Counted from the first letter of the stretch, positions 27,269 to 40,964 are shown. The stretch is DNA of 64,000 bases from Herbaspirillum sp. (GCF_017744395.1 NZ_JAGIBI010000001.1:1054001-1118000); one strand, 5' to 3'. Made by a program: numbers and translations. Notes: a model not told the origin generated them from the letters alone.

Positions 27269-28102
27269 TTAATCGTTTCCCAATAAGAAATTCCTGCTGC
27301 CATCCAGCCCTTCGCTCTCGCCCACCGTCTCATCCTTCAGCGCCACCCCCGACAATCCGCGCCGATGCGCCTCTGCCATCAGGTAGTGCAGCTTGTAGGC
27401 CGCCTCGGCATACGACAAGCCTGCCGGGCGCACATTGGAGATGCAGTTGCGGCTGGCATCGGTCAATCCCCGCGCGGGCATCCAGGTCAGGTACAACCCC
27501 ATGCTGTCAGGAGAGCTCAGGCCCGGCCGCTCGCCAATCAGGATCACCACCAGCTTCGCGCCCAGCAATTCGCCCACTTCATCGGCGACCGCCACCCGCC
27601 CCTGGTGCACGATGACCGGCGGCGCCAGCTTCCATCCTTCCGGCGCGATGCGGCGTTTCAATTCGGCCAGGAAAGGCGCCGCGTTCCTGGCGATGGCCAG
27701 CGACGACAGGCCGTCGGCGATCACCAGCGCCACGTCGTAAGCGCGCCCGGCTGCCGTATCGAAACGTTCCTGCAGATACTGCCGCGACTGCCCGGACAGC
27801 TGGCGCCCCAGGTCGGGACGTTGCAGATAGAGCAGCCGGTTCGAGGCGGCGCTGTGCACCTCCTGCACCTCGTCGGCCCGGCAGATGTCGCAAGCCTCCA
27901 GCTGCGTCCTGAGCTCCTGCGCATCAAGGGCTAGGTGCACTGCATCGCGCGCCTGCGCATGCGCCAGCTGAAAAGCCAGTTGAGGCTGCGTGGGCAGGCT
28001 GACGCCGGCGCGCCCCAGCGCGATGCGGGCCTCGGTGAAACGGCGCAGCGCATCCCAGGGATTGTTGGTGACCGGTTCGTCGTGCTTGTCGATCTCTTCC
28101 AT
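27269..28102 (-). CDS. eutC: Ethanolamine ammonia-lyase, small subunit
   Basis: Partner of EutB in the adenosylcobalamin-dependent enzyme that converts ethanolamine to acetaldehyde and ammonia. The 277-residue protein shows the EutC pattern: [25 protein letters not shown], then [34 protein letters not shown] and the C-terminal [20 protein letters not shown]. It starts 3 bp after eutB, so the two subunits are translated in tandem. It is the last gene of the permease-HAD-eutB-eutC operon. Confidence 0.97.
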   Translation of the reverse strand: MEEIDKHDEPVTNNPWDALRRFTEARIALGRAGVSLPTQPQLAFQLAHAQARDAVHLALDAQELRTQLEACDICRADEVQEVHSAASNRLLYLQRPDLGRQLSGQSRQYLQERFDTAAGRAYDVALVIADGLSSLAIARNAAPFLAELKRRIAPEGWKLAPPVIVHQGRVAVADEVGELLGAKLVVILIGERPGLSSPDSMGLYLTWMPARGLTDASRNCISNVRPAGLSYAEAAYKLHYLMAEAHRRGLSGVALKDETVGESEGLDGSRNFLLGND

Positions 28103-28105
28103 GGA

Positions 28106-29512
28106 TTAATGCAGGCGCAGCAAGGTGTCGTGAAAGCCGGGCGGCATGTCTCTATGCAGGCGAAATGCCACGTCGCCGCCGGGCTGGTTGAAAATCTGCA
28201 TCCGATGCAGCCAATCCTCGAATTCCGGCGCCGGGCGCGAACCCAGCACACGGCGCGCATACAGCGCATCGTGGAAGGAGGTGGTCTGGTAGTTCAGCAT
28301 GATGTCGTCGGAACCGGGGATACCCATCACGAAGGTGCAGCCGGCCACGCCCAGCAGCGTGAGCAGCACATCCATGTCGTTCTGGTCGGCCTCCGCATGG
28401 TTGGTATAGCAGACGTCGCAGCCCATGGGCAGGCCCAGCAGCTTGGCGCAAAAATGGTCTTCCAGTCCGGCCCGGATGATCTGCTTGCCATCGTAAAGAT
28501 ATTCCGGCCCGATGAAACCGACCACCGTATTCACCAGCAAGGGCTTGAACTGCCGCGCTACCGCGTAGGCGCGCACCTCGCAGGTTTGCTGGTCGATGCC
28601 GTGGTGGGCATTGGCCGAAAGCGCGCTGCCCTGGCCGGTTTCGAAGTACATGACATTGTCGCCCACCGTGCCGCGCTTGAGCGACAACGCCGCCTCGCGC
28701 GCCTCGCCCAGGATGGCCAGGTCGATGCCGAAGCCCCGGTTGGCGCTCTCGGTGCCGGCGATGGACTGGAACACCAGATCCACCGGTGCGCCGCGCTCGA
28801 TCGCCGCAATCGTGTTGGTGACGTGCGTCAATACGCAGGACTGCGTGGGAATCTCGTAGCGGGCAATGACATCGGCCATCATGCCGACCAGCTTCATCAC
28901 CTGCGGCACGTTGTCGGTGGCGGGGTTGATGCCGATCACGGCATCCCCGCTCCCATACAGCAGGCCGTCGAGCATGCTGGCGGCAATGCCGCTGGCATTG
29001 TCGGTCGGATGGTTGGGCTGCAGGCGCGTGGACAGGCGGCCGGGCAAGCCGATGGTGTTGCGAAACGCGCTGACCACGCGGCATTTCTTGCCGACAAGGA
29101 TCAGATCCTGGTTGCGCATGATTTTCGACACCGCCGCTGCCATCTCCGGCGTAATGCCGGGCGCCGCGGCGGCTAGAACGGCACTATCGGTATCGTCGGC
29201 CAGCAGCCAGTTGCGGAAGTCGCCCACGGTCAGGTGCGAGATCGGCGCAAAGGCGGCGCGGTCGTGCGTGTCGATGATCAGGCGCGTGATCTCGTCCTCC
29301 TCGTACGGCACCAGCGCTTCTTCCAGGAAGATCTTCAGCGGCAGTTCGGCCAACGCCATCTGGGCCATCGCGCGCTCCTCGGCGCTGGTGGCCGCAACCC
29401 CGGCCAGCATGTCGCCGGAACGCGCCGGCGACGCCTTGGCCATCAGTTCCTTCAAGTCGCAAAAACTGTAGCTGACGCCGCCAACGCTATGCTTGAACCG
29501 GTATTGCGGCAT
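28106..29512 (-). CDS. eutB: Ethanolamine ammonia-lyase, large subunit
   Basis: The catalytic TIM-barrel subunit, 468 residues. Recognisable segments are FCDLKELMAKASPARSGDML at the start, GLPGRLSTRLQPNHPTDN, GDAVIGINPATDN, GTESANRGFGIDLAILGE, YFETGQGSALSANAHHG and the late CDVCYTNHAEADQNDMD. GAAGGAGACGAGC directly precedes the ATG. No reactivating factor (EutA) or cobalamin adenosyltransferase lies nearby, so these must be encoded elsewhere or be dispensable. Confidence 0.98.
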   Translation of the reverse strand: MPQYRFKHSVGGVSYSFCDLKELMAKASPARSGDMLAGVAATSAEERAMAQMALAELPLKIFLEEALVPYEEDEITRLIIDTHDRAAFAPISHLTVGDFRNWLLADDTDSAVLAAAAPGITPEMAAAVSKIMRNQDLILVGKKCRVVSAFRNTIGLPGRLSTRLQPNHPTDNASGIAASMLDGLLYGSGDAVIGINPATDNVPQVMKLVGMMADVIARYEIPTQSCVLTHVTNTIAAIERGAPVDLVFQSIAGTESANRGFGIDLAILGEAREAALSLKRGTVGDNVMYFETGQGSALSANAHHGIDQQTCEVRAYAVARQFKPLLVNTVVGFIGPEYLYDGKQIIRAGLEDHFCAKLLGLPMGCDVCYTNHAEADQNDMDVLLTLLGVAGCTFVMGIPGSDDIMLNYQTTSFHDALYARRVLGSRPAPEFEDWLHRMQIFNQPGGDVAFRLHRDMPPGFHDTLLRLH

Positions 29513-29525
29513 GCTCGTCTCCTTC

Positions 29526-30872
29526 TCAACTGGTCAGCAGCTGCGGCGCGGTCTTGCCATACTTGATGCTGGTCTCGACCGGCAGCCAGTTGCCGGTCGA
29601 CTCCTGGCGCCCTTGCAACAGAAAGCGCGGCTTGACCGACGCCATCTGGTCGGCCGCCAGTTTCGACAACTCGCCGATCTTGCCGTTCTTCATGCGATTG
29701 ACGATCAGCCCATATTGCGTCTCCGAAAAATCGCGCAGCATGTCGTAATCGCCATCGCTGTCGCCGGCGACGAACAGCGGGCCGTAGCCTTTCTTCGTCA
29801 CCAACTCTTTCTTGATCGCCACCGTCTTGCCGGGGCCCCAGGTCAGCGGCCAGTCCTTCAGGTAGGCATTGCGATAGCGCTCGCCGTTGCGTTCCAGGCG
29901 CAAGCCGATGATGTTCTCGCGCGGCACGTTGTAGCCGTACTTGGGATGCGTGGCAAACACCGCCACCACATCTTCCAGCGAAGCGGTGCAGACATAGACA
30001 TCGATACCGTTGCTGCGCAAGGCATCCATCATCGTGCCGATCTCGGTACAGAGCCGGATACCGTGGAAGTGGCTGACGCTGACCACACCCGCCTTGCCCG
30101 GACGGTCGGCCGGACTGGTGTACTTGACCTTGGTCAGCGACGCGCCCAGGGCGGCGTCATTGGATGCCTCGGCCAGCGCGCTGACTTCGGCCACGCTCAT
30201 GTTGGCGAAGAAATAGATCACCCAGGGATAACCGACGTTGACGCCATGGGTATCGTTGACCGCTTCATACAGGTAGTACAGCTTGGCGCGGAAGTCCTGG
30301 AACTCGGTCGTGGCCGTGATTTCCTCCAGCGGCTTGCTGCCGGCCATGCCTTTGTAGTTGGCATGCAGGAAAGCGTAGTCGGCATCCAGGTCGGCGCAGA
30401 TCGAGTCGAGATCCACCACGTTGCCGGCGGCATTCTTGAAGTCCTTGCTGAAGGGGCCGGGCGGCACGTTCTGGCGGATGATCGCGGCGAACTCGGCCGG
30501 CGTGAGCTTGAAGGAAAGCGTGTTGATCTGGTACATCAGGAGCGCTTCCTCGCAGTCGTTCATGATGCTGGTGTTGTCCCAGTCGAACACCGCATAGGGG
30601 CGCTTGCCGGATTGGTAGCCGGGCGCCATGCTGCCGTGCTCGGCCAGCATCCGCGCCATCAGCGCATGGTTGCGCGGCGACCACTTGGCGCGGTCCAGGT
30701 TAACGCCGGCCTCCTTCGCAGCGGCATGGCCGGGTACGGCGACGCCGGCCAGGCCGGTGCCGGCAGCCGCCAGCAAGCCGCCCAGGAAACCGCGACGCGC
30801 GATCCCTCGCGTACCGGTAGCGGAAATGTCGTGCATTTGCGGCGCGTGCTTCATCTTGTCGTTCATGTTCAT
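29526..30872 (-). CDS. Tat-exported HAD-type phosphatase in the eut operon
   Basis: A 448-residue protein. The N-terminus has a twin-arginine signal: RGIARRGFLGGLLAAAGTGL with AHA-type cleavage around HAAA, so the enzyme folds in the cytoplasm and acts in the periplasm. The mature part has HAD motif I (AVFDWDNTS), a long cap region and the late motif FVAGDSDGDYDML. The group is annotated as haloacid dehalogenase-like or phosphoserine-phosphatase-like hydrolases. Its position between the permease and eutB suggests that it frees ethanolamine from a phosphorylated precursor such as phosphoethanolamine in the periplasm; this is inference. Start taken at the first of two ATGs (30872 or 30866); the upstream frame overlaps the permease gene. 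Confidence 0.8.
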   Translation of the reverse strand: MNMNDKMKHAPQMHDISATGTRGIARRGFLGGLLAAAGTGLAGVAVPGHAAAKEAGVNLDRAKWSPRNHALMARMLAEHGSMAPGYQSGKRPYAVFDWDNTSIMNDCEEALLMYQINTLSFKLTPAEFAAIIRQNVPPGPFSKDFKNAAGNVVDLDSICADLDADYAFLHANYKGMAGSKPLEEITATTEFQDFRAKLYYLYEAVNDTHGVNVGYPWVIYFFANMSVAEVSALAEASNDAALGASLTKVKYTSPADRPGKAGVVSVSHFHGIRLCTEIGTMMDALRSNGIDVYVCTASLEDVVAVFATHPKYGYNVPRENIIGLRLERNGERYRNAYLKDWPLTWGPGKTVAIKKELVTKKGYGPLFVAGDSDGDYDMLRDFSETQYGLIVNRMKNGKIGELSKLAADQMASVKPRFLLQGRQESTGNWLPVETSIKYGKTAPQLLTS

Positions 30873-30933
30873 GATATTTTCGTCATCGAAGAGTTGGACA
30901 GTAACAACAGGAAAAACATAAAAACGTTTACGT

Positions 30934-32328
30934 TCAATGGCCGGGCGCTGTCTCTGCAGGCGTAACTGCGTTCCCGGCGCGCTGGCGCGCGGTTGCCATG
31001 AACCAGGCATAACCCAGCACCAGCAAGGCCACGAAAATGCCGAAGATCAGCGGGTTGTAGTAGATCATCGTGGCCATGCACACCAAGGCGCCGAACAGCG
31101 CGAACGCCGGGAAATACGGGTACATCGGCGCACGGAACGGGCGTGCCAGGCCGGCTTCGATACGGCGCAGTTTGAACAGGCTCAACATCGACAGGATGTA
31201 CATCAGGATGGCGCCGAACACCGACATGGTGACGATGTTGGCCGTCAGCGTCTGGCCGCCGATGGTGATCAGCTCATCGCTATAGATGGCGGCGATGCCC
31301 ACCACGCCGCCGGCGATAATGGCGCGGTGCGGCGTCTTGAAGCGCGGATGCACACGGGCGAAATAAGCCGGCAGGTAGTTTTCGCGGGCCAGTGCGAAGA
31401 TCTGCCGCGAGTAGCCGAGGATGATCCCATGAAAGGAGGCCACCAGGCCGAACAGGCCCAGCCACACCAGCATATGCAGCCAGTTGCTGTTGTCGCCCAC
31501 GATCAGCCTCATGGCCTGCGGCAGCGGGTCGTTGATGTTGGCCAGCTTGGTCCAGTCGCCCGCGCCGCCGGCGAACAGCATCACGCCGATGGCCAGCACC
31601 ACCAGCGTCAGGATGCCGGTGATGTAGGCGATGGGAATGGAGCGCTTCGGGTCCTTGGCTTCTTCAGCCGCCATCGCCACGCCCTCGATGGCCAGGAAAA
31701 ACCAGATCGCGAACGGGATCGCCGCGAACATGCCCGGTATCGCCGCCAGGCTGAAGGCGTCGCTGCCCGCCCATCCGCCCTTGGTGAAATTGGACAGTGA
31801 AAAGCCCGGCGAAACCACGCCCATGAACACCAGCAATTCGAAAATCGCCAGCAGCGTCACGCACAGCTCGAAGGTAGCGGCGATCTGCACGCCGACGATA
31901 TTGAGCGCCATGAACACCAGGTAGGCGTACAACGCAGCCTGCTTGGGATCGAGGGAAGGAAACTGCACGTTGAGGTAGGCGCCGATGGCCAGGGCAATCG
32001 CCGGCGGCGCAAACACGAACTCGATCAGCGTGGCGGCGCCGGCGAGATAGCCGCCCACCGGGCCGAAGGCGCGCTTGCTGTAGGCGAACGGGCCGCCGGC
32101 ATGGGGAATGGACGTGGTCAGTTCGGTAAAGCTGAAGATAAAGGTGGCATACATCGCCGCGATAAACAACGCAGTGATGGTGAAGCCCAATGTACCGGCG
32201 CTGGCCCAGCCATAGCTCCAGCCGAAGTATTCGCCCGAGATCACCAGACCGACGGCGATCCCCCACAATTGCAGGGTGCTTAAGACCGGCTTGAGGACAT
32301 GGCCCTGGCCGGATGAGCTTGCATTCAT
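30934..32328 (-). CDS. eat: Ethanolamine permease (APC family)
   Basis: A 464-residue inner-membrane transporter with about 12 helices. It shows the ethanolamine-permease pattern: LWGIAVGLVISGEYFGWSYGW in helix 1, ELTTSIPHAGGPFAYS, and VGVQIAATFELCVTLLAI. By family it imports ethanolamine. It is the first gene of the operon with the HAD phosphatase and EutBC and is divergent from a EutR-like regulator. It lacks a link to microcompartment genes. Confidence 0.92.
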   Translation of the reverse strand: MNASSSGQGHVLKPVLSTLQLWGIAVGLVISGEYFGWSYGWASAGTLGFTITALFIAAMYATFIFSFTELTTSIPHAGGPFAYSKRAFGPVGGYLAGAATLIEFVFAPPAIALAIGAYLNVQFPSLDPKQAALYAYLVFMALNIVGVQIAATFELCVTLLAIFELLVFMGVVSPGFSLSNFTKGGWAGSDAFSLAAIPGMFAAIPFAIWFFLAIEGVAMAAEEAKDPKRSIPIAYITGILTLVVLAIGVMLFAGGAGDWTKLANINDPLPQAMRLIVGDNSNWLHMLVWLGLFGLVASFHGIILGYSRQIFALARENYLPAYFARVHPRFKTPHRAIIAGGVVGIAAIYSDELITIGGQTLTANIVTMSVFGAILMYILSMLSLFKLRRIEAGLARPFRAPMYPYFPAFALFGALVCMATMIYYNPLIFGIFVALLVLGYAWFMATARQRAGNAVTPAETAPGH

Positions 32329-32415
32329 CGATTTCTCCTATTGGCGCGCTATATGTTCTTGGTGCTGAAAACGACAAAAATTGGCGGGCATAAAATTTGC
32401 TCAAAAAAAGCTGTC

Positions 32416-32440
32416 CCGTTGCCTGAAAATATAGCAACGG
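32416..32440. promoter_or_regulatory. Inverted repeat in the eat-eutR intergenic region
   Basis: CCGTTGC and GCAACGG form a perfect 7-bp inverted repeat with an 11-bp spacer, 88 bp from the eat start and 80 bp from the eutR-like start. It is a candidate operator; the regulator that binds is not shown by the sequence. Confidence 0.4.
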
Positions 32441-32519
32441 CAATTTGGACGGCGTTATCGAAATTCGGCAAACTTGCTGCGGCCACGCCAGCCACCTCAC
32501 ATCACCGGGAGCCACAGGC

Positions 32520-33527
32520 ATGCCAGAGAATCAATTTTCCCAGGCGGAAACTCATCCCATCGCCTTGGCGCCGCACGCAAAACAGGCGTTGCGCACCGTC
32601 CATGCGCGCGACGTCGACGAACATGCCGGCAACCTGACCAATTGGGAGCAGCGCTACGACCAGATCACTTGCGGCGCCTTCGAAGGCGTACTCAACGAAT
32701 GGCACAGCACCGGCCTGCAGATCTTCCATGAAGGCGCCAGCCGCGCCATCCGCCAATCGTGCCGGGTATGGTCGGACGCATTCTGGTTCGGCCTGGAAAC
32801 GCGCCCGGCAGGCATGCGCATCAATGGCCGCCAGGTCGGCGCCGACATCATGATGGTGCGTCCGGGTGGTTGCGAATTCGAGCTGGTCACCCCGGACCTG
32901 CACGATATCTACGGCATCGTCCTGCAGCGCGATGTACTGCAGACCATGGCCGCGCGCCTGGGATGCGAAACCGACTGGAACCGGATTGGCAATGCCGAGA
33001 TGCTCAATGTCGAGCACGATGCGCTGGATAATTGCCGCAAGCAGATCGCTGCACTTCTGCGGCTGGCCGGCGACGCCCACGGAAGCACCGCAAACGCCGC
33101 GCTGCAGCTGCGCCAGGAGGCGGTACTGGTATCGCTGCTGGCCCTGCTGGACGTCAGCCAGGTCGAAGCCGAGGCCGGCGCCAGCTTCTTGCGCCGGCGC
33201 CGCATCGTCAACGACGCGCGCGCGTACGCGATGGCGCAGCAGGAAACCCCGGTCACCATCCCCATGCTGTGCGAAGCGGTGCATGTCAGCCGGCGCACGC
33301 TGCAATACTGTTTCGAGGATGTGTTGGGCATCAGCCCCATGGCCTATCTGCGCTCGCTGCGCCTGAACGGCGTACGGCGCGCACTCTGCGAAGGGAATGG
33401 GAAACAAGCTATCGGCGATATCGCGGCAGCCTGGGGCTTTGCCAACTTCAGCCAATTCTCGTGCGACTACAAGAAACTGTTCGGTACGACGCCATCGGCC
33501 TCGTTGCAAAGCAAGACCAGGCATTGA
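32520..33527 (+). CDS. eutR: EutR-like AraC-family regulator
   Basis: A 335-residue regulator with an N-terminal ligand domain and a C-terminal double helix-turn-helix. The DNA-binding part (about 230-330) has IPMLCEAVHVSRRTLQYCFE, GISPMAYLRSLRLNGVRRAL and IGDIAAAWGFANFSQFSCDYKK, the AraC signature, and closely matches the EutR type. By family it activates ethanolamine utilisation in response to ethanolamine and cobalamin. It is divergent from the permease, so it likely controls the operon. GGGAG lies 11 bases before the ATG. Confidence 0.85.
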   Translation: MPENQFSQAETHPIALAPHAKQALRTVHARDVDEHAGNLTNWEQRYDQITCGAFEGVLNEWHSTGLQIFHEGASRAIRQSCRVWSDAFWFGLETRPAGMRINGRQVGADIMMVRPGGCEFELVTPDLHDIYGIVLQRDVLQTMAARLGCETDWNRIGNAEMLNVEHDALDNCRKQIAALLRLAGDAHGSTANAALQLRQEAVLVSLLALLDVSQVEAEAGASFLRRRRIVNDARAYAMAQQETPVTIPMLCEAVHVSRRTLQYCFEDVLGISPMAYLRSLRLNGVRRALCEGNGKQAIGDIAAAWGFANFSQFSCDYKKLFGTTPSASLQSKTRH

Positions 33528-33551
33528 GATAGCCCGCCTGCTATCTGGAGA

Positions 33552-33917
33552 TCAGTGCTGCTGCAAGGCCTGGTATTCGTCGTCGGTAAACAGCCGCGAA
33601 CGTGTCAGGAAACGCTTTCCGCTGCCGTTCTCCAGCGAGAACATGCCGCCGTTGCCGTCGACCACGTCGATGATCAATTGCGTATGCTTCCAGTATTCAT
33701 ACTGTTCAGCGCCGATATAGAACGGCACGCCATCGAGTTCCCCCAGATGCACATCGGTATCGCCGAGCGTGAATTCGCCGGCCGGGTAGCACATCGGCGC
33801 ACTGCCGTCGCAGCAGCCGCCGGACTGGAAAAAGATCAATTCGCCATGACGCGCTTTCAACTGCCGCAGCAGCGCCAGCGTCGCCTCGGTGGCAATCACC
33901 CGTTGCAGTGCCTTCAT
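33552..33917 (-). CDS. DUF779-family protein
   Basis: A 121-residue protein of the DUF779 family: LIFFQSGGCCDGSAPMCYP (about 27-45), then DVHLGELDGVPFYIG and WKHTQLIIDVVDG, ending near RSRLFTDDEY. Members are typically found directly behind acetaldehyde-type dehydrogenase genes, as here (73 bp downstream). Their job is unknown; the CC-x4-P-x-C cluster suggests metal or thiol chemistry. The start at 33917 has GGAGACAGCG in front; a GTG at 33929 is the alternative. Confidence 0.88.
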   Translation of the reverse strand: MKALQRVIATEATLALLRQLKARHGELIFFQSGGCCDGSAPMCYPAGEFTLGDTDVHLGELDGVPFYIGAEQYEYWKHTQLIIDVVDGNGGMFSLENGSGKRFLTRSRLFTDDEYQALQQH

Positions 33918-33990
33918 CGCTGTCTCCACTAGAGAAAAACGGCACCGTCCGCCCTGCGGCGAGCCGGTGCCGATAGTGCCTGAGGGACGA

Positions 33991-35511
<1,521 letters not shown>

Positions 35512-35629
35512 GTCGTCTCCATGGGTTTAGTCGGAATGGAAACCCGGATGGAATCGCTTGCAGCGTTTGGATCAGGTACATCGGGTATCGCCGGCAAGTG
35601 TCCCAACCTGGGGTTCAACCGGAGATGGG

Positions 35630-35644
35630 GCAAACCGCGTGCCA
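35630..35644 (-). promoter_or_regulatory. Sigma-54 (-24/-12) promoter of the aldehyde dehydrogenase operon
   Basis: The minus strand reads TGGCACG-CGGT-TTGC, a perfect match to TGGCACG-N4-TTGC with correct GG-to-GC spacing. It points at the aldehyde dehydrogenase gene. Confidence 0.85.
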
Positions 35645-35750
35645 GCACACCGGGCCGGTGCCCACAGCAGGCTGCCGCCGGCAAAACCCGTTCGCATCGG
35701 GCCTGCCCGCTGCCGAGGTGCGGCATGACATGAACCGTGTGTCGCAAGCC

Positions 35751-35778
35751 TGTTCCACTCCTGTGTCAATCTGGGACA
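35751..35778. promoter_or_regulatory. Candidate upstream activator site for the AcoR-type regulator
   Basis: TGTTCCA and TGGGACA form an inverted repeat (one mismatch) with a 14-bp spacer, about 110 bp upstream of the sigma-54 promoter, at a usual enhancer distance. Confidence 0.4.
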
Positions 35779-35822
35779 TGTCGCTGCAACACCGGAGATG
35801 GAGCTCAAATCGACAGGCAAGA

Positions 35823-35847
35823 AAAAACCGGCCAGCGGCCGGTTTTT
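35823..35847 (-). terminator. Intrinsic terminator of glnB
   Basis: A perfect 11-bp stem (35823-35833 with 35837-35847) with a 3-base loop has A and T runs on both sides. Confidence 0.85.
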
Positions 35848-35848
35848 G

Positions 35849-36262
<414 letters not shown>

Positions 36263-36271
36263 CTACCGATG

Positions 36272-38329
<2,058 letters not shown>

Positions 38330-38484
38330 GTCGTTTTTTCCGCTACCGTGCGCTATCTTGCGGCATCCGATCGCCGCGCTTGCGACGCGTTTTGCCATTT
38401 TGCGTAGAATGCCTGTTCGTGTCTTGCCACGGCAAACGCCCATGGCAACCGAAGCAACAGGCAACGCTACCTGAATTGCAGTCA

Positions 38485-39621
38485 ATGGATTATCGCACGC
38501 GAATCGTTTCTTCTCTGGCCGAGATCGGCCAGCCGGCATGGGATGGCCTGGTCGCCGTCCAGGATGAAGCCACTCCCTTCCTGTCCTACGCTTTCCTGCA
38601 CGCGCTGCATGAGAGCGGCTCGGCCTGCGCCGAAACCGGCTGGCAGCCGCATTACCTGACCGTCTGGCAGGATGAACAACTGGCCGCCGCCCTGCCGCTG
38701 TACCTGAAATCGCATTCCTACGGCGAATACGTGTTCGACTGGGCCTGGGCCGAGGCCTACCAGCGCCATGGCGTGGCGTACTATCCCAAGCTGCTGGCGG
38801 CCATCCCGTTCACCCCGGTGCGCGGCAGCCGCCTGCTGGCGCGCGACGAGGCGGCGCGCTCGGCGCTACTGGCGGCGCTGCAAGCCTTGCAGCAGGACGA
38901 AGAACGCTCGTCCACCCACATCCTCTACCCGCCGCCGGAACAGGCCCAGGCACTGGCCGATGCCGGCTTCCTGCTGCGCAGCGGGGTGCAGTTCCACTGG
39001 CACAACGAAGGCTACGCCAACTTTGACGAGTTCGCCGCCACGCTGGACCGCAAGAAACGCAAGAACATCCTGGCCGAGCGGCGCAAGGTGGCCGAGCAAG
39101 GCGTGCGCTTTCTCACCCTGCGCGGCAAGGAAATCGAGGAAACCCACTGGCGCTTCTTCAACCGCTGCTACCGCCACACCTACGCCGCGCATTACTCCAC
39201 GCCCTACCTCAACCTCGACTTCTTCCTGCGCATCGGTCAGGCCATGCCGGATAACCTGCTCCTGACCGTGGCCCAGCGGGACGGCCAGCCGATCGCCTCC
39301 TCGCTCACCGTGTACGACAGCACCACGCTGTACGGCCGCTACTGGGGCGCGCTGGAGCATGTGCCCTGCCTGCATTTCGAAACGGCCTATTACCAGCCGC
39401 TGGAGTTTTGCATCGAGCAAAAGATCGCCTGGTTCGAAGGCGGCGCCCAGGGCGAACACAAGATGGCGCGCGGCTTCCTGCCGCAAAAGACCTGGTCGGC
39501 GCACTGGCTGGCGCATCCCGGCTTCTACGATGCGGTGGAACACTTCCTGCAGCGCGAAAGCGGCGGCATCGACGACTACATGAACGAACTGAACGACCGC
39601 AATCCGTTCCGCGCCGCGTAA
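38485..39621 (+). CDS. GNAT-type (FemAB/DUF482-like) N-acyltransferase
   Basis: A 378-residue protein of the peptidogalycan/FemAB-like GNAT family (PF04339 type). It begins [20 protein letters not shown] and has [62 protein letters not shown] and [17 protein letters not shown], all typical of this group. The substrate is not known. It is divergent from nadE and ends at a terminator. Confidence 0.85.
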   Translation: MDYRTRIVSSLAEIGQPAWDGLVAVQDEATPFLSYAFLHALHESGSACAETGWQPHYLTVWQDEQLAAALPLYLKSHSYGEYVFDWAWAEAYQRHGVAYYPKLLAAIPFTPVRGSRLLARDEAARSALLAALQALQQDEERSSTHILYPPPEQAQALADAGFLLRSGVQFHWHNEGYANFDEFAATLDRKKRKNILAERRKVAEQGVRFLTLRGKEIEETHWRFFNRCYRHTYAAHYSTPYLNLDFFLRIGQAMPDNLLLTVAQRDGQPIASSLTVYDSTTLYGRYWGALEHVPCLHFETAYYQPLEFCIEQKIAWFEGGAQGEHKMARGFLPQKTWSAHWLAHPGFYDAVEHFLQRESGGIDDYMNELNDRNPFRAA

Positions 39622-39636
39622 CGCCAGCCCAAAAAA

Positions 39637-39660
39637 GAAGGCCGGCTAATGCCGGCCTTC
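39637..39660. terminator. Bidirectional intrinsic terminator
   Basis: A perfect 10-bp stem GAAGGCCGGC / GCCGGCCTTC with loop TAAT, preceded by six A, lies between convergent genes. Confidence 0.85.
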
Positions 39661-39686
39661 CTCATGGTGTCAGATGTTGCTGGAGA

Positions 39687-40721
39687 TTACTTGTAGCCGA
39701 CGCGATCCAGCATCTGCAATACCTTCTGCTGGTTGGCGCCGACCGCGCCGACATTGATCACTTCCGCCTTGAACGTGCCCATCTTCAACAAAGCCGGATT
39801 CTCGGTCTTGACGCTCTTGACCGCCGGCCATTCGTTGTTGCCTTCGGCGAAATAGCGCTGCGCCTTGTCGCTGGACAGGTATTCCAGGAACTGCACCGCC
39901 TCGGCCTTGTGCGGCGCATGCTTGGCCACGCCGCCGCCGGCGATGTTCACATGGGCGCCATAGCTCTTCTGGTTGGGCCAGACGATGCCGACCTTCTCCA
40001 TCAGCGCCACGTCTTCCGGCTTGGTCGAACGCAGCAGGCGCGCCACGTAATAGGAGTTGGAAATGGCCACGCCGCATTCGCCCGAGCCGACCGCCTTGAT
40101 CTGGTCGGTATCGCCGCCCACCGGCTGGCGCGCCTGGTTGGCGACCATGCCCTTGAGGATTTCCTCGGTCTTGACGGCGCCGTTATGTTCCAGCAAGGCG
40201 CCGAACAACGAGACGTTGTACGGGTGCGAACCGCTGCGGGTGCACAGCTTGCCCTTGTTCTTCGGATCGGCCAGCGACTCGTAGGTGTCCACATCTTCCG
40301 GCTTGACGCCGGCCTTGTTATAGACGATCACACGGGCGCGGGTCGAGAAGCCGAACCACTGGGCGCCGTCGTTGCCTTCCTTGCTGTGCAGGTTGGCCGG
40401 GATGCGTTCGTCCAGCACCTTGGACTTGACCGGCTGGAACAGGCCGTCGCTTTGCGCCTTCCACAGGCGCGCCGCATCCACCAGCAAGATCACGTCGGCC
40501 GGGCTGGAAGCGCCTTCGCTCTTGAGGCGGGCGAGGATGCCGGCGTCGTCGCCGTCGATGCGGTTGATCTTGATGCCGGTCGCCTTGGTGAAGTCGGCGT
40601 AGAGCGCTTCGTCAGTCTGATAGTGGCGCGCCGAATAGAGGTTGAGCACCTTCTCCTGGGCGACGGAAGACAGCGCGGCGCTGGCCAGCAAGGCGCCGAC
40701 CACGAGTTGACGAGAAAACAT
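39687..40721 (-). CDS. fbpA: Periplasmic iron(III)-binding protein of an ABC transporter (FbpA/FutA type)
   Basis: A 344-residue exported protein. The signal peptide MFSRQLVVGALLASAALSSV-AQ is cleaved near residue 21. The mature protein starts EKVLNLYSARHYQTDEALYADF and contains PADVILLVDAARLWKAQ, GKLCTRSGSHPYN and the pair of tyrosines in ISNSYYVARLL, characteristic of the ferric-iron binding branch. No permease or ATPase gene is adjacent, so the partners lie elsewhere. AAGGATGG precedes the ATG; an upstream in-frame ATG at 40775 is not used. A Fur-like site lies 170 bp upstream. Confidence 0.9.
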   Translation of the reverse strand: MFSRQLVVGALLASAALSSVAQEKVLNLYSARHYQTDEALYADFTKATGIKINRIDGDDAGILARLKSEGASSPADVILLVDAARLWKAQSDGLFQPVKSKVLDERIPANLHSKEGNDGAQWFGFSTRARVIVYNKAGVKPEDVDTYESLADPKNKGKLCTRSGSHPYNVSLFGALLEHNGAVKTEEILKGMVANQARQPVGGDTDQIKAVGSGECGVAISNSYYVARLLRSTKPEDVALMEKVGIVWPNQKSYGAHVNIAGGGVAKHAPHKAEAVQFLEYLSSDKAQRYFAEGNNEWPAVKSVKTENPALLKMGTFKAEVINVGAVGANQQKVLQMLDRVGYK

Positions 40722-40964
40722 GGACCATCCTTTTGCAAAAAATTGATCGAATGCCGCGGCGTATCCGGGCTTCATTTTGGCGTGGGAGGCAATCCGCGAA
40801 TGGCATCGTGCGATGCCTGGTTATTGGTATATGGGCTTTGATGCGGCGCTTGCGCCATCCCGCATCGGAAACCGAAGGCGACTATAACACAAATAAGAAC
40901 CATTACTATTTAAATCAGGATGCTGGCGCAATGTTCTAAAACATTCAATCGCCCTTCCCCCAAA
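40722..40964. other. Intergenic region upstream of the iron-binding protein gene
   Basis: About 240 bp with the Fur-like site in its A+T-rich part. No gene is seen. Confidence 0.5.
40891..40911 (-). promoter_or_regulatory. Fur-box-like sequence
   Basis: The minus strand reads AATAGTAATGGTTCTTATT, matching 11 of 19 positions of the Fur consensus, in the A+T-rich part of the upstream region. Confidence 0.4.

Larger units (their letters stand above)
35512..35822. other. Regulatory intergenic region of the aldehyde dehydrogenase
   Basis: About 310 bp without a gene. It contains the sigma-54 promoter and a candidate upstream activator site; the remainder shows nothing I recognise. Confidence 0.5.
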
